Positions 46,897 to 54,701 are shown, numbered from the stretch's first letter. The stretch: DNA of 64,000 nucleotides from CAVPHV01 sp963821095 (GCA_963821095.1 CAWGCJ010000004.1:308984-372983), one strand, 5' to 3'. Made by a program: numbers and translations. The notes: generated from the sequence alone by a model not told the origin.

Positions 46897-47250
46897 CTAG
46901 TGCGCGGCGAACAGGCCGAGGACGTTCTCGGATATCTGTTCGAAGTCGTCGCTTACCGAACCCGACAGGGCCACCAATGCGACCAGGAAGAAGATGAGCA
47001 CGATCACGCCGATGATCAAGAGCACGGTGCCGATGATGCCGAGGATCCTGCCGGCATTGGCCGTGCTTCGGCCGGCGGGGTCGCGGCGGCCCGTGTCGAT
47101 CCCGGTGAGCTCCTGGTTGCCCAGGAACCAGGCGATGGGGGAGAGGACCTGGCAGATGACGAGACCCAGGATGCCCAGGACAAGAATCAACGTGGATTGG
47201 CTCGCCTCCGGATAGCCCGAGGAGTACGGCTGTTGGGAGGGGTAGGTCAT
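46897..47250 (-). CDS. DUF4190 membrane protein
   Basis: 117 aa. A polar start (TYPSQQPYSSGYPE) precedes two hydrophobic helices separated by GNQELTGIDTGRRDPAGRST and ANAGRILGIIGT, the hallmark of DUF4190. The protein probably sits in the membrane with the loop in the cytoplasm. It overlaps the DUF2752 gene by 4 bases and repeats the fold of the upstream DUF4190 protein in the same operon. Function unknown. Confidence 0.87.
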   Translation of the reverse strand: MTYPSQQPYSSGYPEASQSTLILVLGILGLVICQVLSPIAWFLGNQELTGIDTGRRDPAGRSTANAGRILGIIGTVLLIIGVIVLIFFLVALVALSGSVSDDFEQISENVLGLFAAH

Positions 47251-47672
47251 GCCGGCAGCGTCCCCGTCACGATACGGATGGCCCAGACGCCGATGAGAAG
47301 TGGGATGTGGGCAGCCAGCCAGAGGGTTCCAAGCCGCATCCAGTCGAAGCGGATCCGACCCCGGCTGGTGAACCAGAACAGCGCCGCCGCCACCACCGCC
47401 TCGATGGCAATGAGGATGGCGAGCGGGTGGTTGTGCCAAGCGGCGGCAAAGTCACCGCGCACAACGTGGGCCATGCCACGGGTCAGACCGCAGCCGGGAC
47501 AGGACGTGCCGGTGCAGCGACGAAACAGGCACACCGTTGTTGCTTGATCATCGGTTGGCGTCCAGATCCGGAGACCGAGTGCGGCGATCGCCAACATCGC
47601 AGCAACGATCCGCGGCGAGAAGGACAGAGCGGGGAGTGCGAACCGGGAATTCTGAGGCCGCAGGATGGTCAT
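47247..47672 (-). CDS. DUF2752 membrane protein
   Basis: 141 aa. The family signature is CRFRRCTGTSCPGCGLTRGMAHVVRGDFAAAWHNHPL in pieces: CPGCGLTRG and AAWHNHPLA. The Cys pair and His follow a first helix, then two further helices. DUF2752 proteins are of unknown function and often adjoin DUF4190 or TM2 membrane proteins, as here. It overlaps both flanking genes by 4 bases, so the three are translated as one coupled unit. Confidence 0.88.
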   Translation of the reverse strand: MTILRPQNSRFALPALSFSPRIVAAMLAIAALGLRIWTPTDDQATTVCLFRRCTGTSCPGCGLTRGMAHVVRGDFAAAWHNHPLAILIAIEAVVAAALFWFTSRGRIRFDWMRLGTLWLAAHIPLLIGVWAIRIVTGTLPA

Positions 47673-47935
47673 CGGCCGGATCCACCGGCGACAAGGACGA
47701 TAACGAGGATGGTCCCAACTCCGATCAGAACAGTGCCGATGATGCCGAGGATCCGACCGGCATTGGCGGTGCCTCGGTTGCTGGGATCGCGTCTGCCTGC
47801 GTCGATGGCGCTCACTTCCTCGTTGCCCATGTACCACGCGATTGGGGCGAGAAGGCTGCAGATCACGATGCCGAGAATGCCGAGCACCAGCACGGTTGTC
47901 GCTTTGCTCTGCTCCGGATAGAACGTATTGCCCAC
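47669..47935 (-). CDS. DUF4190 membrane protein, paralogue
   Basis: 88 aa from GTG 47935, preceded by AGGAG 10 bases upstream. It shows the same two helices and GNEEVSAIDAGRRDPSNRGT with ANAGRILGIIGTVL as the 46897 gene, so the two are paralogues flanking DUF2752. It is the first gene of the three-gene operon. The upstream region is a tandem repeat array. Confidence 0.85.
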   Translation of the reverse strand: MGNTFYPEQSKATTVLVLGILGIVICSLLAPIAWYMGNEEVSAIDAGRRDPSNRGTANAGRILGIIGTVLIGVGTILVIVLVAGGSGR

Positions 47936-48000
47936 GACGGCTCCACTCCTTATGAGATGTGGCGCCGACTCTACGATCCGGTCCGCAAGCCTCCAACGAT

Positions 48001-48284
48001 CGGACTCGCCGCGTGACCGGGGGCTACAGCGATGAAAGAAGGGGCGAGTCCTCACGATCGTTGGCGAGCAGTCTCAGACTTCGCCTGCTGTCCAACGTCG
48101 GTTCGGACTCGCCGCGTGACCGGGGGCTACAGCGATGCAGGGCGGCGAGTCCTCACGATCGTTGGCGAGCAGTCTCAGACTTCGCCTGCTGTCCAACGTC
48201 GGTTCGGACTCGCCGCGTGACCGGGGGCTACAGCGATGCAGGGCGGCGAGTCCTCACGATCGTTGGCGAGCAGTCTCAGACTTC
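48001..48284. repeat. Three tandem copies of a ~101-bp hairpin unit
   Basis: Units begin at 48001, 48104 and 48205 (103, 101 and about 80 bases). The second and third copies are essentially identical over their shared length; the first has a variant loop. Each holds a perfect 11-bp stem, GGACTCGCCGC pairing with GCGGCGAGTCC. The last unit includes the final two codons and stop of the SufR-like gene, so the array looks like a repeated 3-prime end/terminator. With the bases up to 47936 it fills a 340-bp gap that contains no gene. Confidence 0.9.
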
Positions 48285-48971
48285 CGTGACGCAGTTCTCT
48301 GCGGTGCTGCCGTGCGGGGTCACGATGGCGGCCCCGGGTTGCTGCGCCGCCTCGAGCAAGCCCTTGACGATGCCCTGGTCGATCTTGCACACGATTTCGG
48401 GATGGTTGACCGCGGTCTCGCCGAACGGGCAGAACCGTGTGACCAGGATCCGATCGTCCGAATTGGCTTCGGTGTCAAACCCGACGCCCATCATGGCCCT
48501 GGCCACGGCCTGGACCGCAGCGTCAAATCCGGCGTCCTCGGGGAGGCCGATCTCGGTGGCGAGTTCACGCCCGTACTCCCGGCCAACCTCTTCTGCAATC
48601 GTCGCTGCGTCATCGGGAGCGACCCGTTGCACCACCCGTACCAACAGCTCGGCGAGCAGGTCGTAGCGCCGGGCGGGGAACTGCACCGAGACTTCCTTCT
48701 CAGTGGGCTCATAGTGCTTGGCTGGCCTACCGGCGCCGGGCCCACGGCGACCGGAACGGCGCTTGTGGGTTACCTGGAGGTAGCCATCGACAACCAGGCG
48801 ATCCAGGTGGTGACGAGCGACGTTGGCGTGGATCTCAAATAGGACGGCGATCTGTGATGCCGTCACCGGTTCGGGGGCCTCACGCACGGAGATGTAGATG
48901 CCACGACGGGTTGCGTCGCCGAGGGTTGAGGCGAGATCGCCGATCTGCTGGTCGAACGCCCTCGTGTCCAC
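48276..48971 (-). CDS. SufR-like iron-sulfur winged-helix transcriptional regulator
   Basis: 231 aa. The N-terminal winged helix (about 10-85) has SQIAVLFEIHANVARHHLDRLVVDGYL as recognition helix region. The C-terminal half has FCPFGETAVNHPEIVCKIDQGIVKGLLE, the Cys-containing block that ligates the iron-sulfur cluster in SufR-type repressors. It is divergent from mrp, an iron-sulfur carrier gene, across a 93-base spacer with two perfect palindromes, strongly suggesting that it controls mrp. Three tandem hairpins begin at its stop codon. Confidence 0.82.
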   Translation of the reverse strand: MDTRAFDQQIGDLASTLGDATRRGIYISVREAPEPVTASQIAVLFEIHANVARHHLDRLVVDGYLQVTHKRRSGRRGPGAGRPAKHYEPTEKEVSVQFPARRYDLLAELLVRVVQRVAPDDAATIAEEVGREYGRELATEIGLPEDAGFDAAVQAVARAMMGVGFDTEANSDDRILVTRFCPFGETAVNHPEIVCKIDQGIVKGLLEAAQQPGAAIVTPHGSTAENCVTEV

Positions 48972-48997
48972 GGCGCCATCCTTTTCCGGCGCTTGGG

Positions 48998-49022
48998 GGG
49001 CCGGATAGTTGTGATCCGGCCC
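48998..49022. promoter_or_regulatory. 9-bp-arm palindrome in regulator/mrp spacer
   Basis: GGGCCGGAT (48998-49006) and ATCCGGCCC (49014-49022) flank a 7-base spacer, about 27 bases upstream of the regulator start. It may be an autoregulatory operator. Confidence 0.5.
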
Positions 49023-49026
49023 TCAC

Positions 49027-49053
49027 TATAGTTTCTATCTACTACGTAGATAG
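49027..49053 (+). promoter_or_regulatory. mrp promoter -10 box and operator palindrome
   Basis: TATAGT (49027-49032) is a good -10 box. Immediately after it CTATCTAC-TAC-GTAGATAG (49035-49053) is a perfect inverted repeat that a dimeric winged-helix repressor could bind to block transcription. AGGAG for mrp begins within the last base of the palindrome. This is a likely target of the divergent SufR-like protein. Confidence 0.65.
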
Positions 49054-49064
49054 GAGAAGTTACG

Positions 49065-50162
49065 TTGGTCGACTCCGCCGCCGTCCGGTCCGCCGTTGAA
49101 CAGGTCGAGGACCCCGAACTGCACCGCTCCCTCGCCGAACTCAACATGTTGCGCGAACTCGACGTCACGCCTGAAGGGGCCGTTCGAGTGCTTGTCGCCC
49201 TCACGATTCCTGGGTGCCCGCTGAAGGACAAGCTCACGGCCGACGTCACCGCAGCGGCTTCCTCGGTTGCCGGCGTGCAATCAGTGTCGGTCGAGTTCAC
49301 ATCCATGACGGATGAGGAACGTGGCGCGCTCGTCAACGAAATGCGTGGCGGCGCGATGCGCGAGATCACCATCGGCAAGCCGGGGACAAAGACCAGAGTT
49401 ATTGCCATCTCGTCCGGCAAGGGCGGAGTTGGGAAATCATCGGTCACCGCCAACCTCGGCGTTGCCCTGGCGCGCAAAGGCCGAACCGTCGGCATCATCG
49501 ATGCCGACGTCTGGGGCTTCTCCATTCCCAAGATGCTCGGCATCGATCGGAACCCGACGGTCATCGACGAAACCCTGATCCCGCCCGAGATTCACGGCGT
49601 GGCCGTGATGTCGATGGACTACTTCGTACAGCCCGATCAGGCCGTCATCTGGCGCGGTCCGATGCTGCACAAGGCGATGGAGCAATTCCTGGCCGACGTC
49701 CACTGGGGGGATCCCGATTTCCTGCTGATTGACATGCCGCCTGGGACGGGCGACATCGCGATCTCGATGTCGCAGTTCCTGCCGCGAGCGCAAGCCATTG
49801 TGGTGACGACGCCGCAGGTGACGGCACAGCGGGTGGCCAAGCGGGCCGGTCTCATGGCGCGCAAGGTCAACCAGGACATCATGGGCGTCGTGGAGAACAT
49901 GTCGTGGTTCACCGGTGACGACGGCAAGAGGTATCCGATCTTCGGCGAGGGGGGCGGGGCCACGCTGGCTGAGGAACTCGACGTCCCGCTCCTTGGCCAG
50001 ATCCCACTTGTACCCGCGCTACGGGAAGGCGCCGACAATGGTCAGCCGGTGACGATCAGCGATCCCGGCGGCGAAGCGGCCGCGGCGTTCGAGAAGCTGG
50101 CAACGGAGGTCGACGAACGTCGGCCCCGGCTCCGCAGCCATCCCGAACTCGTGATCAGCTGA
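49065..50162 (+). CDS. mrp: Mrp/NBP35-type iron-sulfur carrier ATPase
   Basis: 365 aa from TTG 49065 with AGGAG 8 bases upstream. An N-terminal MIP18/DUF59-type domain (about 5-80, QVEDPELHRSLAELNML) is followed by the ParA-like ATPase with deviant Walker A ISSGKGGVGKSS, IIDADVWGFSIPKMLG, MPPGTGD and ENMSWFTGDDGKRYPIFGEG. The CxxC of many Mrp proteins is missing here, as in other actinobacterial members. It carries iron-sulfur clusters to target proteins. It is divergent from the SufR-like regulator and first of a unit ending at DUF3107. Confidence 0.92.
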   Translation: MVDSAAVRSAVEQVEDPELHRSLAELNMLRELDVTPEGAVRVLVALTIPGCPLKDKLTADVTAAASSVAGVQSVSVEFTSMTDEERGALVNEMRGGAMREITIGKPGTKTRVIAISSGKGGVGKSSVTANLGVALARKGRTVGIIDADVWGFSIPKMLGIDRNPTVIDETLIPPEIHGVAVMSMDYFVQPDQAVIWRGPMLHKAMEQFLADVHWGDPDFLLIDMPPGTGDIAISMSQFLPRAQAIVVTTPQVTAQRVAKRAGLMARKVNQDIMGVVENMSWFTGDDGKRYPIFGEGGGATLAEELDVPLLGQIPLVPALREGADNGQPVTISDPGGEAAAAFEKLATEVDERRPRLRSHPELVIS

Positions 50163-50233
50163 CCAACCGGACCAGAGTCTGATCATGGCCTCGCTACGAT
50201 GACGCAGTCCCCACACCTCGAAGGCGGTTCAAC

Positions 50234-50464
50234 ATGAGTAACGACACGGTCAAGGTACGCATCGGGCTCGAAGGGGTGCGTGAGCTGGAATTTGACGTCG
50301 ATGATGGGGAGAAGCTGATTAAGGACGTCGAGGCTGCGATATCAAAGGGCGACGCCCTGTTGTGGGTGACGGACGCCCGGGGTGATCGGCACGGCCTGGC
50401 CGTCGCCAAGATCGCATTTGTTCAGGTCGAAGGCGAGAAGACCTCGGGCGGCGTCGGTTTCTGA
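50234..50464 (+). CDS. DUF3107 family protein
   Basis: 76 aa. VKVRIGLEGVRELEFDVDD and the ending IAFVQVEGEKTSGGVGF are typical of DUF3107 proteins, small actinobacterial proteins of unknown function that usually sit near WhiB and Ku/helicase genes. It is downstream of mrp with a 71-base gap and followed by a strong bidirectional terminator. No enzyme motif is seen. Confidence 0.9.
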   Translation: MSNDTVKVRIGLEGVRELEFDVDDGEKLIKDVEAAISKGDALLWVTDARGDRHGLAVAKIAFVQVEGEKTSGGVGF

Positions 50465-50518
50465 GCCGGCCGCCCTCTCAGGCGAACGCCGGACTGGACG
50501 ATCCTTGCCGGAATAGAC

Positions 50519-50544
50519 AAGAACCCGGCCTAGGCCGGGTTCTT
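50519..50544. terminator. Bidirectional terminator between DUF3107 and whiB
   Basis: AAGAACCCGGCCTAGGCCGG and the following GTTCTT form a perfect 26-base palindrome with a T-rich end (50541-50545) on the plus strand and the equivalent on the other, between two convergent genes. Confidence 0.88.
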
Positions 50545-50562
50545 TGAGTCGAGGGACGGGTG

Positions 50563-50835
50563 CTAGCTGGCTTGACGCTGGCGGCGCCGTTCGGCGAGCC
50601 AGCGCTTGCGCAGCCGACGCCGGTCGTCTTCGGCGTATCCGCCCCAGACGCCTGCCTCTTGGTTGGTCTCCAACGCGTATTGGAGGCAGGCTTCCTGCAC
50701 GGAACATGCGCCGCAGATGATTCGGGCTTTCTCTATCTGGTCAACAGCTGGACCGGTACTGCCTATCGGGAAGAACAGATTCGGATCAGAGTCGCGGCAG
50801 GCAGAAAGCTCCCTCCAGGTGGTGAGTGTCAGCAT
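50563..50835 (-). CDS. WhiB-family iron-sulfur transcriptional regulator
   Basis: 90 aa. Four Cys ligate a [4Fe-4S] cluster: Cys13, and Cys41, Cys44 and Cys50 in CGACSVQEAC. GVWGG (62-66) is the Wbl signature turn, followed by the basic DNA-binding tail RRRLRKRWLAERRRQRQ. The AAGGG-rich leader precedes the ATG. It is a member of the WhiB1/WhiB2-like group, most of which bind SigA, but which one cannot be assigned. Transcription is divergent from yqeY. Confidence 0.95.
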   Translation of the reverse strand: MLTLTTWRELSACRDSDPNLFFPIGSTGPAVDQIEKARIICGACSVQEACLQYALETNQEAGVWGGYAEDDRRRLRKRWLAERRRQRQAS

Positions 50836-50944
50836 GTGCCCTTCTTGCCCCTTGTCATCGAGAATCGATTGTGAACGCTTTCACAAGAGCTTGAAGGAGC
50901 ATACGCGCGCGTCCCGGCCGCGCGCAAGGGATTTTGTGCACTTT

Positions 50945-50960
50945 CTTGGAACCTTCCAAG
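50945..50960. promoter_or_regulatory. Palindrome in the whiB/yqeY spacer
   Basis: CTTGGAACCTTCCAAG is an almost perfect 16-base palindrome in a 269-bp divergent spacer, a candidate operator site. TACGCT further on (about 51075) could be the -10 box of yqeY. No other feature was identified in this gap. Confidence 0.35.
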
Positions 50961-51104
50961 TGAGGGCCCAGAATGTGGTCCAGTTCACCGCGACCCGCGC
51001 GGAAGCGGCTACGGATTGTGGTATTTCTGCCTCGGGGGACCGTCTGGGAGGACCTCGTTCAGCGCAGAGGTGAGGTACGCTCGCGGCGGCACAACGGAGG
51101 CACG

Positions 51105-51560
51105 ATGAGTATCCACGATGAATTGGTGATAGAGCTCAAGGCGGCAATGCGTGATCGCGACAAGCCACGCATCAACGTCATTCGACAGATCGAGACCGAA
51201 GTATCCGTCGCCAAGTCGGCCCCCGGTTTCTCAGGCGAGGCTGATGATGATCTCTACCTCAAGACCATCGAGTCCTACGTGAAGAAGATGGACAAGGCGC
51301 GGCTCGAGTATGAGGCGGCTGGGGAGCGAGGGCAGAAGAATGCCGACAAGCTCGCCTACGAAATCGCCTATCTCGACCGCTGGTTGCCCGAAAAGCTCGA
51401 TGAGGACCAGACGAGAGCGCTCGTCCAGGAAGCCATTGCGGAGCTCGGTGCCGACGATCCCAAGATGACCGGTCGTGTCATCGGCCAGGTGATGCGGTCG
51501 GGCGGCGATGTCGACGGCGCCTTGGTCAACCGGCTGGTACGCGAGGAGCTCGGGGCATAA
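51105..51560 (+). CDS. GatB/YqeY-domain protein
   Basis: 151 aa from ATG 51105, GGAGG 7 bases upstream. The helical YqeY fold is indicated by LKAAMRDRDKPRINVIRQI, YLPEKL-like RWLPEKLDEDQ and the C-terminal helical bundle with TGRVIGQVMRSGGDVDGALV. It resembles the C-terminal tail domain of GatB but stands free. It may help tRNA-dependent amidation or have another role; no close functional assignment is known. It is followed by the ligase gene after 26 bases. Confidence 0.9.
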   Translation: MSIHDELVIELKAAMRDRDKPRINVIRQIETEVSVAKSAPGFSGEADDDLYLKTIESYVKKMDKARLEYEAAGERGQKNADKLAYEIAYLDRWLPEKLDEDQTRALVQEAIAELGADDPKMTGRVIGQVMRSGGDVDGALVNRLVREELGA

Positions 51561-51586
51561 CCGGCTCGCTTCCGGCCTACGGGCCG

Positions 51587-52522
51587 ATGCTGGCCGCAAG
51601 GGGCTCGGCGCCATTTGTCGACTCTGAGTGGGTCTTCGAGTTGAAATGGGACGGCGTGCGCTGCCTTCTCGGTTGGGATGGAGAGACGGTGTTGCTGCGC
51701 AGTCGCACCGGCAACGACATCTCCGCCAGGTATCCCGAGCTGAGTACCTTCCGAGCCGCCCGCCCCCTCGTCATCGATGGGGAGATCGTGGCCTTGGACG
51801 ACAGTGGACGCCCTTCGTTCGAGCTGCTCCAACAGCGAATGAACCTATCGAGAGCCCGTGAGATCGCAGCAGCGGGGATCACCGTTCCGATCTCGTACGT
51901 GGTCTTTGACGTGCTGTTCGATGGCGTCGACATCACCGACGAACCATGGGAAACGCGCCGCGGCCGGCTTGACGCACTCGATCTGCAATCGCCATTCGTG
52001 CCCTCGGCTGTGGTCGATACGGACCCGACCGGGCTGTGGACACTGGTCGAGAAGCGCGGCCTCGAAGGGATCATGGCGAAGCGGCGAGGGTCCCGGTACC
52101 GGCCCGCCGCTCGGTCATCGGACTGGCTCAAGATCACGCGCTTTCGGCAGGTCAGGGCGATGGTTGGCGGTTTCCTGCCCGGTGAAGGCGCTCGGGCAGG
52201 AGCCTTCGGTTCGCTCCTACTCGGATTGTGGGACACCGACAGGTTGAGATGGATCGGCGCCGTCGGCTCGGGTTTTGGGGACGCTGCGCTGCGCGCCATC
52301 CGAGAGACACTCGACGTCCTCGAGGTGGCCGACTCGCCGTTTCACCCCCATCCCGATCTACCCGGAAACGCGGTGTGGGTCGAGCCCCGTCTGGTTGCGG
52401 TGGTGCAGTACAAGGAGTTCACGGGCTCCGGTCGGCTGCGCGGTCCATCATTCAAGGGCTTCACCGATGACGATGCCGCCTCGATCACGTGGGAGGACGA
52501 GGGGCCCTCGGGCATGGGCTGA
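51587..52522 (+). CDS. ATP-dependent DNA ligase (LigD/LigC ligase domain type)
   Basis: 311 aa. The nucleotidyl-transfer Lys is in FELKWDGVR (motif I KWDG), motif III is VIDGEIVALD and FDVLFDG, motif IV EGIMAKRRGS and motif V WLKI. A C-terminal OB-fold (about 195-300) is present. It lacks a polymerase and nuclease domain, so this is a single-function NHEJ-type ligase like LigC. The ATG gives MLAARGSAPF, slightly short compared with relatives that begin a few residues earlier, but no other start codon exists upstream. It lies near ku. Confidence 0.9.
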   Translation: MLAARGSAPFVDSEWVFELKWDGVRCLLGWDGETVLLRSRTGNDISARYPELSTFRAARPLVIDGEIVALDDSGRPSFELLQQRMNLSRAREIAAAGITVPISYVVFDVLFDGVDITDEPWETRRGRLDALDLQSPFVPSAVVDTDPTGLWTLVEKRGLEGIMAKRRGSRYRPAARSSDWLKITRFRQVRAMVGGFLPGEGARAGAFGSLLLGLWDTDRLRWIGAVGSGFGDAALRAIRETLDVLEVADSPFHPHPDLPGNAVWVEPRLVAVVQYKEFTGSGRLRGPSFKGFTDDDAASITWEDEGPSGMG

Positions 52523-52574
52523 GTCGCGAAATCTTGGGGTAAACCGCGTCCCAGATTCTGCCGATGGAGGCCAG

Positions 52575-52679
52575 ATGGTCGTCGTGCAGTCCATCGTCAT
52601 CGCAGTCACGCTGCTGTGCATCGTTGTCGGGACCCGTCTTGCCATCGAGATGGGCCCCGCAGATAGCGACCCTTCCTAG
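52575..52679 (+). CDS. Putative 34-residue single-span membrane protein
   Basis: ATG 52575 has GGAGG 5 bases upstream. It encodes VVVQSIVIAVTLLCIVVG as one helix, then a short polar tail ending PADSDPS. It lies between the ligase and the convergent ku gene with 4 bases to the latter's stop. The SD and hydrophobic core support translation, but homology was not tested. Confidence 0.5.
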   Translation: MVVVQSIVIAVTLLCIVVGTRLAIEMGPADSDPS

Positions 52680-52683
52680 CCTC

Positions 52684-53460
52684 CTAGGACGCTTGCTTGG
52701 TCGCCTCGATGCTGGCCCGGAGCGCGTCCATCAAATCCACTACACCTGTGGGCTGTGGAGCATCGGGGGCGACGATCTCCTGACCGTCGATCTTCTGCTG
52801 GGCGGCTGCCTCGACTGCCTCCCGTGAGGTGTCGTGCCAGGCTGAGGGGTCGAAGGTCGTGGTGAGGTTGTCGATGATCATCTCGGCCATCTTGATCTCT
52901 TCGTCGCGGATCTCGACGTTCTCCTCGAGGCTCTCGAAGTGAGGCTCCCGGATCTCGTCCGGCCAGTACATCGTTTCGAGGATGATCACACCTTCATCGG
53001 CTCGCACCGTCGCGAGGTACTCGCGTTCGCGGATGGCGACTTTGGCGATCCCGACCATGTTCCTTTCCTCGAGGGCCCGCAGCAGGAGCTGGTACGCCTT
53101 CACCCCGGTCTTTTCGGGGGCCAGGTAGTACGACGAGCGGTAGTAGATCGGGTCAATCTCGTCCTGGGAGACGAACTGGACAACATCGACGATGCCGCCG
53201 GTGAGACCCTTCATGATGTCCGAGAGCTCGTCGCCGGTGAACACGACGTAGCGGCCCTTCTCGAACTCGTACCCCTTGACGATGTTCTCGAACGGAACCT
53301 CGGTCCCATCGGTCTCGGCCACCCGCTTGTAACGGATGGGGCTGTGGTCCGACTCCCGTAGTTGCTTGAACTTGGGACGCTTGTCGGACACGGCCGAATA
53401 GAGGCCGACGGGGATGGTCACCAACCCGAATGAGATGGCGCCCTTCCAAATGGATCGCAT
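52684..53460 (-). CDS. ku: Non-homologous end-joining protein Ku
   Basis: 258 aa from ATG 53460 (MRSIWKGAISFGLVTIPVGLY), with an upstream start possible five codons earlier. KFKQLRESDHSPIRYKRV, EVPFENIVKGYEFEKGRYV, YYLAPEKTGVKAYQLLLRALEE and IREREYLATV are the core of bacterial Ku, which forms a homodimeric ring on DNA ends and recruits the ligase. The C-terminal basic tail of some Ku proteins is missing here. Convergent with the ligase operon. Confidence 0.95.
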   Translation of the reverse strand: MRSIWKGAISFGLVTIPVGLYSAVSDKRPKFKQLRESDHSPIRYKRVAETDGTEVPFENIVKGYEFEKGRYVVFTGDELSDIMKGLTGGIVDVVQFVSQDEIDPIYYRSSYYLAPEKTGVKAYQLLLRALEERNMVGIAKVAIREREYLATVRADEGVIILETMYWPDEIREPHFESLEENVEIRDEEIKMAEMIIDNLTTTFDPSAWHDTSREAVEAAAQQKIDGQEIVAPDAPQPTGVVDLMDALRASIEATKQAS

Positions 53461-53541
53461 GGTGGTTTCCGGCATGAGCTCGCGAAAACGATAGCCTGCA
53501 GCAGCGGGCCGCGGAAGGGGTCCCTTCTACACTCCGGCGCG

Positions 53542-54312
53542 ATGCTCCCGGAACGCCTCAAGATCCCCGACCTCGAAACGTCCGAGGACGCCGACGCCAG
53601 TCGCGAGGCCGCCATCGTCCTAGTGGCTGGAGCCATCCTGCTTCTGCTGTTCAACTACTGGGGTCGCCCCGGCTTCTACATCACCAGCGGCTTGATCGAT
53701 TGGATGGCCGAAACGGTGGGCGGCCCGCTCACTGAACACCCCGGCGTCGGCGGCTACCTGTGGTGGGGCTTCAGCTCGCTGCTCTTCCGGGTTTTCCTGC
53801 CCCTGGTCGTGATCGTCTTCATCCTGAAGCGGCGGCCGGTCGATTTTGGTTTCCGGCTGCGGGGCATTGCCTCGCATCTGCCGGTCTATGTCGCGATGTA
53901 TGCCGTGATGCTGCCGGTGCTCATTTGGGTATCGAGTTTTGAGTCGTTCCGCACCTTCTACCCGTTCTACGACCGTGCCGGTGAGGGGGGAGCCGCCTTC
54001 TGGCTCTACGAGCTGGGCTATGTCGTTCAGTTCATCGGGGTTGAGGCTTTCTTCCGCGGCTTCCTCACCTTCGGGCTACTGCGCCGTTTTGGGCTGCTCT
54101 CGATCGTCGTGATGACGGTTCCGTACACGATGATCCACTTCACCAAACCGATGCCGGAGGCGACGGCCGCAATCGTCGCCGGTCTGGTCCTCGGCTACCT
54201 GGCGGTCCGCTCCCGCAGCTTCGTACCAGGCGTCATGCTCCATGTCGCGGTCGCCCTGACCATGGACCTCCTCGTCCTCGGCCGCGCCGGTCTTCTGCGA
54301 AACATCTTCTAG
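53542..54312 (+). CDS. CPBP-family intramembrane metalloprotease
   Basis: 256 aa with about seven helices. The CPBP/CAAX-protease motifs are VEAFFRGFL (Glu-x-x-x-Arg) and MIHF (His), with a less obvious final His in GVMLHVAV. Only one Glu of the usual EE pair is present, and the rest fits the family. The enzyme probably cleaves peptides in the membrane or processes prenylated/bacteriocin-like substrates; actual substrates of such proteins are unknown. It is followed after 9 bases by the next membrane gene. Confidence 0.85.
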   Translation: MLPERLKIPDLETSEDADASREAAIVLVAGAILLLLFNYWGRPGFYITSGLIDWMAETVGGPLTEHPGVGGYLWWGFSSLLFRVFLPLVVIVFILKRRPVDFGFRLRGIASHLPVYVAMYAVMLPVLIWVSSFESFRTFYPFYDRAGEGGAAFWLYELGYVVQFIGVEAFFRGFLTFGLLRRFGLLSIVVMTVPYTMIHFTKPMPEATAAIVAGLVLGYLAVRSRSFVPGVMLHVAVALTMDLLVLGRAGLLRNIF

Positions 54313-54321
54313 GCTTGGCGC

Positions 54322-54666
54322 ATGCGCGGGTTTCTGATTCGAGTGGCGGTGAACGCGGTGGCCCTGTGGGTGGCCGGCCGTGTGTTCGACGGCATCACGT
54401 TGGCGGACGGCTTCTGGGACATCCTGCTCGTCGGGCTCATCTTTGGAATCGTCAACGCCTTCCTCAAGCCGATCGCCAAGCTGATCTCGCTGCCGATTCG
54501 AATGGTCACGTTCGGCCTGTTCACCCTGGTGGTCAACGCCCTGCTGCTGTTGCTGACGGCCTGGATCGCTCCCGGGCTGGAAATCGATGGGTTCTGGTCG
54601 GCGCTGCTCGGGGCGATCGTGATCAGCCTGGTCAGCTGGGCGTTGACCCTGTTGCTGCCCGACTAG
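54322..54666 (+). CDS. Phage holin family 4-like membrane protein
   Basis: 114 aa with four helices (FLIRVAVNAVALWVAGRVF, GFWDILLVGLIFGIVNAFL, IRMVTFGLFTLVVNALLLLLTAW, ALLGAIVISLVSWALTLLL). NAFLKPIAKLISLPI is characteristic of the YvlD/holin_4_superfamily of small housekeeping membrane proteins; there is no phage context. It is translationally close to the CPBP gene. Confidence 0.88.
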   Translation: MRGFLIRVAVNAVALWVAGRVFDGITLADGFWDILLVGLIFGIVNAFLKPIAKLISLPIRMVTFGLFTLVVNALLLLLTAWIAPGLEIDGFWSALLGAIVISLVSWALTLLLPD

Positions 54667-54701
54667 GCGGCCTCGCCCCTCGGGGCCGGCCCCGGGTCGG
54701 T

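Noticed and set aside
48001..48284. Tandem repeats as a possible CRISPR array
   Set aside because: Units are about 101 bases with no unique spacers and no cas genes nearby.
54322..54666. Holin-like protein as a sign of a prophage
   Set aside because: The family is widespread in chromosomes and no phage gene is nearby.
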